From assembly GCF_028476545.1 (NCBI RefSeq), contig NW_026731879.1, forward strand, positions 469,501 through 533,500: DNA of 64,000 bases. Direction: 5' to 3'. Under the pieces are notes generated by a model, which saw only the letters and a program-made list of their open reading frames with translations, was not told where the DNA came from and did no database searches. The stretch is from Physella acuta (lineage: Eukaryota; Mollusca; Gastropoda; Physidae). Shown here piece after piece: positions 20,507 through 32,600 of the stretch (its first letter is position 1; every line of letters starts with the position of its first letter). Made by a program: the position numbers and the translations under genes.

Positions 20507-23262
20507 AATATCAACTTTCCCAGCTATAATCTGGACATACAGCCAAATGTCAACTTTCCCAGCCTCTGGCATACAGCCAAATGTCAACTTTCCCAGCTAT
20601 AATCTGGACATACAGCCAAATGTCAACTTTCCCAGCTATAATCTAGACATACAGCCAAATGTCAACTTTCCAAGCTATAATCTGGACATACAGCCAAATG
20701 TCAACTTTCCCAGCTATAATCTAGACATACAGCCAAATGTCAACTTTCCCAGCTATAATCTAGACATACAGCCAAATGTCAACTTTCCAAGCTTCTGGAC
20801 ATACAGCCAAATGTCAACTTTCCCAGCTTCTGGTCTTACAGCCAAATGTCAACTTTCCCAGCTATAATCTAGACATACAGCCAAATGTCAACTTTCCCAG
20901 CTATAATCTGGACATACAGCCAAATGTCAACTTTCCAAGCTTCTGGCATACAGCCAAATGTCAACTTTCCCAGCTATAATCTGGACATACAGCCAAATGT
21001 CAACTTTCCCAGCTATAATCTAGACATACAGCCAAATGTCAACTTTCCCAGCTATAATCTGGACATACAGCCAAATGTCAACTTTCCCAGCTATAATCTG
21101 GACATACAGCCAAATGTCAACTTTCCCAGCTATAATCTAGACATACAGCCAAATGTCAACTTTCCCAGCTATAATCTGGACATACAGCCAAATGTCAACT
21201 TTCCCAGCTATAATCTAGACATACAGCCAAATGTCAACTTTCCCAGCTATAATCTGGACATACAGCCAAATGTCAACTTTCCCAGCTATAATCTGGACAT
21301 ACAGCCAAATGTCAACTTTCCAAGCTATAATCTGGACATACAGCCAAATGTCAACTTTCCCAGCCTCTGGGCATACAGCCAAATGTCAACTTTCCCAGCT
21401 ATAATCTGGACATACAGCCAAATGTCAACTTTCCCAGCTATAATCTAGACATACAGCCAAATGTCAACTTTCCAAGCTATAATCTGGACATACAGCCAAA
21501 TGTCAACTTTCCCAGCTATAATCTAGACATACAGCCAAATGTCAACTTTCCCAGCTATAATCTAGACATACAGCCAAATGTCAACTTTCCAAGCTTCTGG
21601 ACATACAGCCAAATGTCAACTTTCCCAGCTTCTGGTCTTACAGCCAAATGTCAACTTTCCCAGCTATAATCTAGACATACAGCCAAATGTCAACTTTCCC
21701 AGCTATAATCTGGACATACAGCCAAATGTCAACTTTCCAAGCTTCTGGCATACAGCCAAATGTCAACTTTCCCAGCTATATTCAGGACATACAGCCAAAT
21801 GTCAACTTTCCCAGCTATAATCTAGACATACAGCCAAATGTCAACTTTCCCAGCTATAATCTGGACATACAGCCAAATGTCAACTTTCCCAGCTATAATC
21901 AGGACATACAGCCAAATGTCAACTTTCCCAGCTATAATCTAGACATACAGCCAAATGTCAACTTTCCCAGCTATAATCTGGACATACAGCCAAATGTCAA
22001 CTTTCCCAGCTATAATCTAGACATACAGCCAAATGTCAACTTTCCCAGCTATAATCTAGACATACAGCCAAATGTCAACTTTCCAAGCTATAATCTGGAC
22101 ATACAGCCAAATGTCAACTTTCCCAGCTATAATCTGGACATACAGCCAAATGTCAACTTTCCAAGCTATAATCTGGACATACAGCCAAATGTCAACTTTC
22201 CCAGCTATAATCAGGACATACAGCCAAATGTCAACTTTCCCAGCTATAATCTAGACATACAGCCAAATGTCAACTTTCCAAGCTTCTGGAAATACAGCCA
22301 AATGTCAACTTTCCCAGCTTCTGGTCTTACAGCCAAATGTCAACTTTCCCAGCTATAATCAGGACATACAGCCAAATGTCAACTTTCCCAGCTATAATCT
22401 AGACATACAGCCAAATGTCAACTTTCCAAGCTTCTGGAAATACAGCCAAATGTCAACTTTCCCAGCTTCTGGTCTTACAGCCAAATGTCAACTTTCCCAG
22501 CTATAATCTAGACATACAGCCTAATGTCAACTTTCCCAGCTATAATCTGGACATACAGCCAAATGTCAACTTTCCAAGCTTCTGGCATACAGCCAAATGT
22601 CAACTTTCCCAGCTATAATCAGGACATACAGCCAAATGTCAACTTTCCCAGCTATAATCTAGACATACAGCCAAATGTCAACTTTCCCAGCTATAATCTG
22701 GACATACAGCCAAATGTCAACTTTCCCAGCTATAATCTAGACATACAGCCAAATGTCAACTTTCCCAGCTATAATCTGGACATACAGCCAAATGTCAACT
22801 TTCCCAGCTATAATCTGGACATACAGCCAAATGTCAACTTTCCCAGCTATAATCTAGACATACAGCCAAATGTCAACTTTCCCAGCTTTAATCTGGACAT
22901 ACAGCCAAATGTCAACTTTCACAGCTATAATCTGGACATACAGCCAAATGTCAACTTTCCCAGCTATAATCTAGACATACAGCCAAATGTCAACTTTCCA
23001 AGCTATAATCTGGACATACAGTCAAATGTCAACTTTCCAAGCTATAATCTAGACATACAGCCAAATGTCAACTTTCCAAGCTATAATCTGGACATACAGC
23101 CAAATGTCAACTTTCCAAGCTATAATCTGGACATACAGCCAAATGTCAACTTTCCCAGCTATAATCTGGACATACAGCCAAATGTCAACTTTCCAAGCTA
23201 TAATCTGGACATACAGCCAAATGTCAACTTTCCCAGCTATAATCTAGACATACAGTCCAAGT
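20507..23262. repeat. 39-bp minisatellite, about 70 copies, with ~0.8-kb higher-order repeats
   Basis: The unit is CATACAGCCAAATGTCAACT then TTCCCAGCTATAATCTGGA, 39 bp, with diagnostic variants TCTAGACAT, TTCCAAGC and the shorter AGCTTCTGGCATACAG and AGCTTCTGGTCTTACAG. The variant string at about 20776-20979 recurs at 21578-21790 and again at 22415-22618 (spacings ~802 and ~837 bp), and part recurs at 22267. Multi-unit blocks were therefore copied together. Single-base oddities (GTCAAATG at 23020, CACAGC at 22920) are private. Thirteen-codon frames (NLDIQPNVNFPSY) are by-products of 39 being divisible by 3. Confidence 0.96.
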
Positions 23263-23675
23263 TGACCAAACTGACCCATATTCTCTCCTTCTGAAATGTA
23301 TCCGCGATTAACACCCCCCCCCCCCCCCCCCTTGGCTGAAAATAAAACAACAACAAATATCACAAGCTGACGTCCTGATCCGCTTACAAATACCGCGAGA
23401 ATAACAGCAGAGATGGGGTGGGGGGGGGGAGGAGTGATCAATTCATTAATTATATTGTCACCAATCACAAATAGAAAGATTTATTTGATTGACGCCGTGT
23501 TGTCGAGCCTTTGTTCTTCAGGTCTGGGGATATTTTCCCGTTTGTTGTCTCGGTGTTTCAACCAATCATCAGCCGACAGCAGGAGAAGAAATCAGGCTAA
23601 ATTCCAAGCACTCGAACAGATTTCAAATGATCCGCAGACTGCCAGTAGGTATCGGATGTCAACGAAATCAGTCTC
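23263..23675. other. unique non-coding stretch between two arrays
   Basis: It contains a run of about 20 C near 23311-23330 and a G run near 23420. The frame entering the next array includes non-repeat sequence (SLCSSGLGIFSRLLSRCFNQ), but it resembles no known domain and has no supporting context. Confidence 0.5.
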
Positions 23676-25705
23676 TACAGGTACACACCTACACATTACA
23701 GTCTCTACAGGTACACACCTACACATTACAGTCTCTACAGGTACACACCTACACATTACAGTCTCTACAGGTACACACCTACACATTACAGTCTCTACAG
23801 GTACACACCTACACATTACAGTCTCTACAGGTACACACCTACACATTACAGTCTCTACAGGTACACACCTACACATTACAGTCTCTACAGGTACACACCT
23901 ACACATCTCTACAGGTACACACCTACACATCTCTACAGGTACACACCTACACATTACAGTCTCTACAGGTACACACCTACACATTACAATCTCTACACAC
24001 CTACACATTACAGTCTCTACAGGTACACACCTACACATCTCTACAGGTACACACCTACACATTACAGTCTCTACAGGTACACACCTACACATTACAGTCT
24101 CTACAGGTACACACCTACACATTACAGTCTCTACACACCTACACATTACAGTCTCTAAAGGTACACACCTACACATTACAGTCTCTACAGGTACACACCT
24201 ACACATTACAGTCTCTACAGGTACACACCTACACATTACAGTCTCTACAGGTACACACCTACACATTACAGTCTCTACAGGTACACACCTACACATTACA
24301 GTCTCTACAGGTACACACCTACACATTACAGTCTCTACAGGTACACACCTACACATTACAGTCTCTACAGGTACACACCTACACATTACAGTCTCTACAG
24401 GTACACACCTACACATTACAGTCTCTACACACCTACACATTACAGTCTCTACAGGTACACACCTACACATTACAGTCTCTACAGGTACACACCTACACAT
24501 TACAGTCTCTACAGGTACACACCTACACATTACAGTCTCTACAGGTACACACCTACACATTACAGTCTCTACAGGTACACACCTACACATTACAGTCTCT
24601 ACAGGTACACACCTACACATTACAGTCTCTACAGGTACACACCTACACATTACAGTCTCTACAGGTACACACCTACACATCTCTACAGGTACACATCTAC
24701 ATATTACAGTCTCTACAGGTACACACCTACACATTACAGTCTCTACACACCTACACATTACAGTCTCTACAGGTACACACCTACACATTACAGTCTCTAC
24801 AGGTACACACCTACACATTACAGTCTCTACAGGTACACACCTACACATTACAGTCTCTACAGGTACACACCTACACATTACAGTCTCTACAGGTACACAC
24901 CTACACATTACAGTCTCTACAGGTACACACCTACACATTACAGTCTCTACAGGTACACACCTACACATTACAGTCTCTACACACCTACACATTACAGTCT
25001 CTACACACCTACACATTACAGTCTCTACAGGTAAACACCTACACATTACAGTCTCTACAGGTACACACCTACACATTACAGTCTCTACACACCTACACAT
25101 TACAATCTCTACACACCTACACATTACAGTCTCTACAGGTAAACACCTACAGATTACAGTCTCTACAGGTACACACCTACACATTACAGTCTCTACAGGT
25201 ACACACCTACACATTACGGTCTCTACAGGTACACACCTACACATTACAGTCTCTACAGGTACACACCTACACATTACAGTCTCTACAGGTACACACCTAC
25301 ACATTACAGTCTCTACAGGTACACACCTACACGTTACAGTCTCTACAGATACACACCTACACATTACAGTCACTACAGGTACACACCTACACATTACAGT
25401 CTCTACAGGTACACACCTACACATTACAGTCCCTACAGGTACACACCTACACATTACAGTCTCTACAGGTACACACCTACACATTACAGTCTCTACAGGT
25501 ACACACCTACACATCTCTACAGGTACACATCTACACATTACAGTCTCTACAGGTACACACCTACACATTACAGTCTCTACAGGTACACACCTACACATTA
25601 CAGTCCCTACAGGTACACACCTACACATTACAGTCCCTACAGGTACACACCTACACATTACAGTCACTACAGGTACACACCTACACATTACAGTCTCTAC
25701 AACTA
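23676..25705. repeat. 30-bp minisatellite, about 68 copies
   Basis: GTCTCTACAGGTACACACCT followed by ACACATTACA, 30 bp. Two deletion variants recur: a 24-bp unit lacking AGGTAC (e.g. near 23990, 24122, 24421) and a unit lacking ATTACAGT (e.g. 23905). Late copies (after 25000) carry more substitutions than the middle. Three frames stay open for about 700-790 codons across it, two on plus and one on minus, showing that openness is structural. Confidence 0.96.
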
Positions 25706-25751
25706 CACATTTTGAAAAACACTGTCACATGTACACGAGTAAAATGACATG

Positions 25752-26216
25752 TCTAAGATGTCATATGAACTATACTTGATGTCATATGAACTATACTGAT
25801 GTCATATGAACTATACTTGATGTCATATGAACTATACTTGATGTCATATGAACTATACTTGATGTCATATGAACTATACTTGATGTCATATGAACTATAC
25901 TTGATGTCATATGAACTATACTTGATGTCATATGAACTATACTTGATGTCATATGAACTATACCTGATGTCATATGAACTATACTTGATGTCATATGAAC
26001 TATACCTGATGTCATATGAACTATACTTGATGTCATATGAACTATACTTGATGTCATATGAACTATACTTGATATCATATGAACTATACTTGATGTCATA
26101 TGAACTATACTTGATGTCATATGAACTATACCTGATGTCATATGAACTATACTTGATGTCATATGAACTATACCTGATGTCATATGAACTATACTTGATG
26201 TCATATGAACTATATT
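25752..26216. repeat. 21-bp minisatellite, 22 copies
   Basis: GATGTCATATGAACTATACTT repeats with rare CCTGATG or GATATC substitutions. Each unit contains CATATG. Plus and minus strands are both open (MSYELYL; YSSYDIK) purely by periodicity. Confidence 0.95.
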
Positions 26217-26866
26217 TGAGATTTAGTTTGGCATGCCCCTCCACCCTCCTTATGCCCTTCTCATCTCCCCCCCCCCCCCCCCCCATTGTGTCCCCTCCCC
26301 CTCTCCCCTCCCCCCCCCCCCCACCAACGTAAAATGAGATCCAGACTTGTGCGCGTGAGTGACAACTGCATCTTGTCGACTTATACGGCAGGTCACTGGG
26401 TGCATCTTGTCGACTTATACGGCAGGTCACTGGGTGCAGTGCATGCCAGCCACCCCAAGAAAAAGATGTGCATAATTTACCGCGAGACACATCTTGGAGA
26501 GCATTAGGCGGCGGGGGTTAAAGGTCATGGTGAGTACAGGATTCAAGCAGCTCTGGGGGTTAAAGGTCACGGTGAGCGCAGGATTCAAGCAGCTCTGGCA
26601 GGATATATCATGGAACATCCGGATGTTGCGTCATCTGTCATATAACCGGATGTTACGTCACCTGTCATACATCCGGATGTTGCGGCTTCTGTCATATAAC
26701 CGGATGTTGCGGCTTCTGTCATACATCAGGATGTGTACAAGATTTTATTGTGTGTACCTGATTGTGTACCAGATTGTGTACCTGATTGTGTACAAAAGTT
26801 CGTATGCTTATGTCCGTGTTCGTTGACTAGGTTCGCGTTAGACTAGACGAACAAACTCATGGCAGG
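26217..26866. repeat. C-rich tracts followed by a series of two- to four-copy short duplications
   Basis: C runs of 12-15 lie near 26268-26284 and 26309-26323. Then a 35-bp pair (TGCATCTTGTCGACTTATAC..., 26368-26438), a ~45-bp pair (GGGGTTAAAGGTCA..GGTGAG, 26512-26600), a ~30-bp four-copy set (ATCCGGATGTTGCG / ATAACCGGATGTT, 26610-26735) and three GTGTACCTGATT units (26750-26790). These look like incipient minisatellites. No gene is seen. Confidence 0.75.
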
Positions 26867-26867
26867 G

Positions 26868-27196
26868 TTGTTTTACCTTACTCTACGTATAGGTTGTTCT
26901 ATCTCACTCTACGTCAAGGTTGTTCTATCTCACTTTACATCAAGGTTGTTTTACCTCACTCTACGTCAAGGTTGTTCTATCTCACTTTACATCAAGGTTG
27001 TTTTACCTCACTCTACGTCAAGGTTGTTCTATCTCACTCTACGTCAAGGTTGTTCTATCTCACTCTACGTCAAGGTTGTTCTATCTCACTCTACGTCAAG
27101 GTTGTTCTATCTCACTTTACATCAAGGTTGTTTTACCTCACTCTACGTCAAGGTTGTTCTATCTCACTTTACATCAAGGTTGTTTTACCTCACTCG
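26868..27196. repeat. 26-bp minisatellite, 12-13 copies
   Basis: TTGTTCTATCTCACTCTACG then TCAAGG, with a second type TTGTTTTACCTCACTCTACG / TTTACATCAAGG. The two types alternate in pairs in places, indicating a 52-bp amplifying dimer. Confidence 0.93.
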
Positions 27197-27224
27197 TTCT
27201 GCCTCACTTGTTACCTCCCTTGTT

Positions 27225-27572
27225 TTCAAATCTTTTGATGATCTACTAGTGTTGATTCATCTTGGATGATCTACTAGTGTTGATTCATCTTGGATGATCT
27301 ACTAGTGTTGATTCATCTTTTGATGATCTACTAGTGTTGATTCATCTTGGATGATCTACTAGTGTTGATTCATCTTGGATGATCTACTAGTGTTGATTCA
27401 TCTTTTGATGATCTACTAGTGTTGATTCATCTTGGATGATCTACTAGTGTTGATTCATCTTGGATGATCTACTAGTGTTGATTCATCTTTTGATGATCTA
27501 CTAGTGTTGATTCATCTTTTGATGATCTACTAGTGTTGATTCATCTTGGATGATCTACTAGTGTTGATTCAT
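27225..27572. repeat. 28/29-bp minisatellite, 12 copies
   Basis: GATGATCTACTAGTGTTGAT then TCATCTTG or TCATCTTTT, giving 28- or 29-bp units. The type order (G G T, G G T, G G T, T, G) suggests a trimer was copied as a block. ACTAGT in each unit is palindromic. Confidence 0.93.
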
Positions 27573-27847
27573 CCGGTTTTTCTTTCAGAAGTATTTGTCC
27601 TGTGTTTGTTGGAAGGGGGGGGGGGGGGCACTTGAAACTTTGGGGTGGGCGCAATTAAATTGTGGGGGAGGGGGGTGGACATTGAATATAGAGTTTATTT
27701 TTAATATAAATTATGTTTGTATTACGTCAGGTCAGATAATGAACGTCCTTGGGGTGGGGTTTGGGGGAGGGGGAGGAGGTGGAGGTAGTGCTCCCCTTTC
27801 CTGAAGAAATATCTGAAAGAAACTCTAGTTTTTCCTACGAGTCTAAA
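27573..27847. mobile_element. old copy of the G-run hAT-like MITE family
   Basis: It shares CCGGTTTTTCTTTCAGAAGT at the left, CTGAAAGAAACTCTA at the right (an inverted match), a 14-G run, CACTTGAAAC, a GGGCGCAATTAAATT segment and a second G-rich block with the copies at 57015 and 60643. No target duplication is evident. It is about twice as long as the others and has a further G-rich segment near 27750-27785. Membership rests on order and motifs and is less certain than for the other two. Confidence 0.45.
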
Positions 27848-28571
27848 TCAGGGGTCTCTACGTCACTCCCTACATCACTCCTATGTATTGTACAACATGA
27901 AACCATCCTCCCCCCGTCTCGATTTCAATGGCACGAGATCCCCCAAAACAGCACCCCCCAACCCCACCCTCTCATACACACACATCCCCTAAACCCCACC
28001 CCCTCATACACACACATCCCCCAACCCAAGATAAAATATTTGCCACAAATCCCGAGGGTAGAGACGAACACAGAAAGAAGCAATCTGTGTAATTAATTGC
28101 TGCGTTTGAATGTTGTACCCGTCTTTTGATTACTTCACGTATCTGGGGGAGGGGAGGGGGGGGGGGGGACATCAACCTCTGCCTGTCTTCAGGTTAAACT
28201 TCCAGCTAACAAAAAAATTCTCTTTTGGTGTTCAGCTCTAGTGGGGGAGAGGTACAAAAATGTAAACAGCTGTGTTGTAGACTTTTGTATGACAGACAAA
28301 AGTCTGACAGACAAAAGTCTGACAGACAAAAGTCTCAAGCTATGGACGTGAGACAGGACCCCTGTGTGCTACCAGCAGCTACCCTTGTGCTACACTGTAG
28401 CCACAGCAGGCTACGTGCCACTCACAAGGGGAGTCACAGAGTCACAGAGTCACAGACAAACGGTCATTCATTGACTCCCGGGCTAGTTTCTTCTGGCTGC
28501 CGTCTCATCCATAGATGGTCAGACTAACATGTAACCGTTACATAGGGCCTCAAATATACATCTCATATGCA

Positions 28572-28574
<3 letters not shown>
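27848..28574. other. unique non-coding stretch with small repeats
   Basis: ACCCCACCCYCTCATACACA occurs twice near 27962-28010. A G tract (about 12) is near 28155. GACAGACAAAAGTCT occurs three times (28289-28335) and contains a small inverted repeat (AGACAAAAGTCT). GAGTCACA is repeated near 28430-28455. No gene is seen. Confidence 0.5.

Positions 28575-28640
<66 letters not shown>
28575..28640. repeat. (TA)n microsatellite, ~65 bp
   Basis: Pure alternating TA. It is flanked by ATATGCACYRTATATA-like sequence on both sides (28562 and 28645-28680), suggesting growth from a TATGCAC-rich context. Confidence 0.96.
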
Positions 28641-28642
<2 letters not shown>

Positions 28643-28839
28643 ATGCACCACATATACATTTGATATGCACCATATATACACAACGTAGAAGAACTAGTTG
28701 ACCTATAATCCCAAAATGGATTCAACTAATTTATCCCCTGAATCAAAAGACGCTGTAAACAAAGGTACATAACAGTTCGATATATGTAATCAATCGATAA
28801 TACAATGGATCAATAATCACTCAATACACGGCTTGATAA

Positions 28840-29268
28840 ACGGCGAGCAATAAAGATCATTAGATCATGGAGCAAACATAAAGATCTTTAGAACACGGAG
28901 CAAGACCAAAGATCATTAGATCATGGAGCTAACAAAGATCTTTAGAACACAGAGCTAGACAAAGATCATTAGATCATGGAGCTAACATAAAGATCTTTAG
29001 AACACGGAGCTAGACCAAAGATCATTAGATTATGGAGCTAACATAAAGATCTTTAGAACACGGAGCTAGACAAAGATCATTAGATCATGGAGCTAACATA
29101 AAGATCTTTAGAACACGGAGCTAGACTAAAGATCATTAGATCATGGAGCTAACATAAAGATCTTTAGAACACGGAGCTAGACCAAAGATCATTAGATCAT
29201 GGAGCTAACATAAAGATCTTTAGAACACAGAGCTAGACCAAAGATCATTAGATCATGGAGCTAACATT
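28840..29268. repeat. 55/56-bp dimeric minisatellite, ~7.5 copies
   Basis: Each unit has two related halves: AAAGATCATTAGATCATGGA+GCTAACAT and AAAGATCTTTAGAACACGGA+GCTAGACC. The ~28-bp halves share AAAGATC.TTAGA.CA.GGAGCTA, so an ancestral 28-mer duplicated, diverged and was then amplified as a dimer. A single-base length change (GACAAAG vs GACCAAAG) marks sub-blocks. Confidence 0.94.
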
Positions 29269-29651
29269 ACCTGACTTAATGACGCAAGCAGCACTAGTGC
29301 AGGTAGGCAGTTGGTCAGTACATTTCTGACACGTGTCTAGCGCTGACGTCATGGTACAACAGGTAGGTCATGTTGACCCAAACTGCCCTACATGCTGCAT
29401 GCTGAGGGGTGCGGGGGGCAGGGTTGGGCGAATAACAAACCACACCGTCATAAATTGTGATTAGAAGACAACATAGTGCAACAACCGCATTAGTGTCATC
29501 TTAGTGGTGTCACCTTAGTGGTGTCACCTTAGTGGTGTTATGATGAGACCATCACACAACCATCACACAACCATCACACAACCATCACACAACCATCGCA
29601 CAACCATCACACAGTTAGTAAGATGACGTAATTACATAACCAACACATAAC
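29269..29651. other. unique stretch with short repeats
   Basis: CACCTTAGTGGTGTCACC is repeated near 29498-29540 and ACCATCACACA six times at 29550-29612. No gene is seen. Confidence 0.55.
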
Positions 29652-32600
29652 TAGTTGTTCTAATGGTGACTGGTTGTTCTAATGGTGACTACTGGTTGTT
29701 CTAATGGTGACTGGTTGTTCTAATGGTGACTGGTTGTTCTAATGGTGACTGGTTGTTCTAATGGTGGCTACTGGTTGTTCTAATGGTGACTGGTTGTTCT
29801 AATGGTGACTACTGGTTGTTCTAATGGTGTCTATTTGTTGTTCTAATGGTGACTACTGGTTGTTCTAATGGTGGCTACTGGTTGTTCTAATGGTGACTGG
29901 TTGTTCTAATGGTGGCTACTGGTTGTTCTAATGGTGACTACTGGTTGTTCTAATGGTGACTACTGGTTGTTCTAATGGTGACTACTGGTTGTTCTAATGG
30001 TGACTAGTTGTTCTAATGGTGACTGGTTGTTCTAATGGTGAATGGTTGTTCTAATGGTGACTACTGGTTGTTCTAATGGTGGCTACTGGCTGTTCTAATG
30101 GTGGCTGTTGGTTGTTCTAATGGTGACTACTGGTTGTTCTAATGGTGACTACTGGTTGTTCTAATGGTGTCTATTTGTTGTTCTAATGGTGACTGGTTGT
30201 TCTAATGGTGACTGGTTGTTCTAATGGTGACTAGTTGTTCTAATATTAACTACTGGTTGTTCTAATGGTGACTGGTTGTTCTAATGGTGACTGGTTGTTC
30301 TAATGGTGACTAGTTGTTCTAATATTAACTACTGGTTGTTCTAATGGTGACTACTGGTTGTTCTAATGGTGACTACTGGTTGTTCTAATGGTGACTACTG
30401 GTTGTTCTAATGGTGACTACTGGTTGTTCTAATGGTGACTACTGGTTGTTCTAATGGTGACTACTGGTTGTTCTAATGATGACTGGTTGTTCTAATGGTG
30501 ACTACTGGTTGTTCTAATGGTGACTACTGGTTGTTCTAATGGTGACTACTGGTTGCTCTAATGGTAACTGGTTGTTTTAATGGTGACTGGTTGTTCTAAT
30601 GGTGACTGGTTGTTTTAATGGTGACTACTGGTTGTTCTAATGGTGACTGGTTGTTCTAATGGTGACTGGTTGTTCTAATGGTGACTGGTTGTTCTAATGG
30701 TGACTGGTTGTTCTAATGGTGACTGGTTGTTCTAATGGTGACTAGTTGTTCTAATGGTGGCTACTGGTTGTTCTAATGGCTACTGGTTGTTCTAATGGTG
30801 GCTACTGGTTGTTCTAATGGTGACTGGTTGTTCTAATGGTGACTGGTTGTTCTAATGGTGACTACTGGTTGTTCTAATGGTAACTGGTTGTTCTAATGGT
30901 GGCTGGTTGTTCTAATGGTGACTGGTTGTTCTAATGGTGACTGGTTGTTCTAATGGTGACTGGTTGTTCTAATGGTGGCTACTGGTTGTTCTAATGGTGG
31001 CTACTGGTTGTTCTAATGGTGGCTACCGTTTGTTCTAATTGTGGCTACTGGTTGTTCTAATGGTGACTGGTTGTTCTAATGGTGACTACTGGTTGTTCTA
31101 ATGGTGGCTACTGGTTGTTCTAATGGTGGCTACTGGTTGTTCTAATGGTGACTGGTTGATCTAATGGTGGCTACTGTTTGTTCTAATTGTGGCTACTGGT
31201 TGTTCTAATGGTGACTGGTTGTTCTAATGGTGACTACTGGTTGTTCTAATGGTGGCTACTGGTTGTTCTAATGGTAACTGGTTGTTCTAATGGTGACTGG
31301 TTGTTCTAATGGTGACTGGTTGTTGTAATGGTGACTGGTTGTTGTAATGGTGACTAGTTGTTCTAATGTTGACTAGTTTCTAATGGTGACTGGTTGTTCT
31401 AAAGGTGAATGGTTGTTCTAATGGTGGCTACTGGTTGTTCTAATGGTGGCTACTGGCAGTTCTAATGGTGGCTGTTGGTTGTTCTAATGTTGGCTGGTTG
31501 TTCTAATGGTGACTACTGGTTGTTCTAATGGTGACTACTGGTTGTTCTAATGTTGACTAATGGTTGTTCTATTGGTGACTGGTTGTTCTAATGGTGACTA
31601 CTGGTGGTTCTATTGGTGCCTGGTTGTTCTAATGGTGGCTACTGGCTGTTCGAATGGTGACTGGTTGTTCTAATGGTGACTGGTGGTTCTAATGTTAACT
31701 GGTTGTTCTAATGGTGACTGGTTGTTCTAATGGTGACTGGTTGTTCTAATGGTGACTGGTTGTTCTAATGGTGACTGGTTGTTCTAATGGTGGCAACTGG
31801 TTGTTCTAATGGTGACTGGTTGTTCTAATGGTGACTGGTTGTTCTAATGGTGGCTGGTTGTTCTAATGGTGACTGGTTGTTCTAATGGTGACTGGTTGAT
31901 CTAATGGTGACTACTGGTTGTTCTAATGGTAACTACTGGTTGTTCTAATGGTGACTACTGGTTGTTCTAATGGTGGCTACTGGTTGTTCTAATGGTGACT
32001 GGTTGTTCTAATGGTGACTGGTTGTTCTAATGGTGGCAACTGGTTGTTCTAATGGTGACTGGTTGTTCAAATGGTGACTGGTTGTTCTAATGGTGACTGG
32101 TTGTTCTAATGGTGACTGGTTATTCTAATGGTGACTACTGGTTGATCTAATGGTGACTGGTTGTTCTAATGGTGACTGGTTGTTCTAATGGTGACTGGTT
32201 GTTCTAATGGTGGCTACTGGTTGTTCTAATGGTGTCTATTTGTTGTTCTAATGGTGACTGGTTGTTCTAATGGTGACTGGTTGTTCTAATGGTGAATGGT
32301 TGTTCTAATGGTGACTACTGGTTGTTCTAATGGTGGCTACTGGTTGTTCTAATGGTGACTGGTTGTTCTAATGGTGACTGGTTGTTCTAATGGTGACTGG
32401 TTATTCTAATGGTGACTACTGGTAGTTCTAATGGTGACTGGGTGTTCTAATGGTGACTATTTGTTGTTCTAATGGTGACTGGTTGTTCTAATGGTGACTG
32501 GTTGTTCTAATGGTGACTACTGGTTGTTCTAATGGTGACTACTGGTTGTTCTAATTGTGACTACTGGTAGTTCTAATTGTGACTACTGGTTGTTCTAATG

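Noticed and set aside
20547-23294. NLDIQPNVNFPSY repeat 'protein'
   Set aside because: A by-product of the 39-bp period; frames shift at every shortened unit and no unique exon is attached.
23413-25779. 788-, 752- and 698-codon frames on both strands
   Set aside because: All cover the same 30-bp array. Simultaneous openness on both strands follows from a stop-free period divisible by 3, and the short non-repeat leader matches no known domain.
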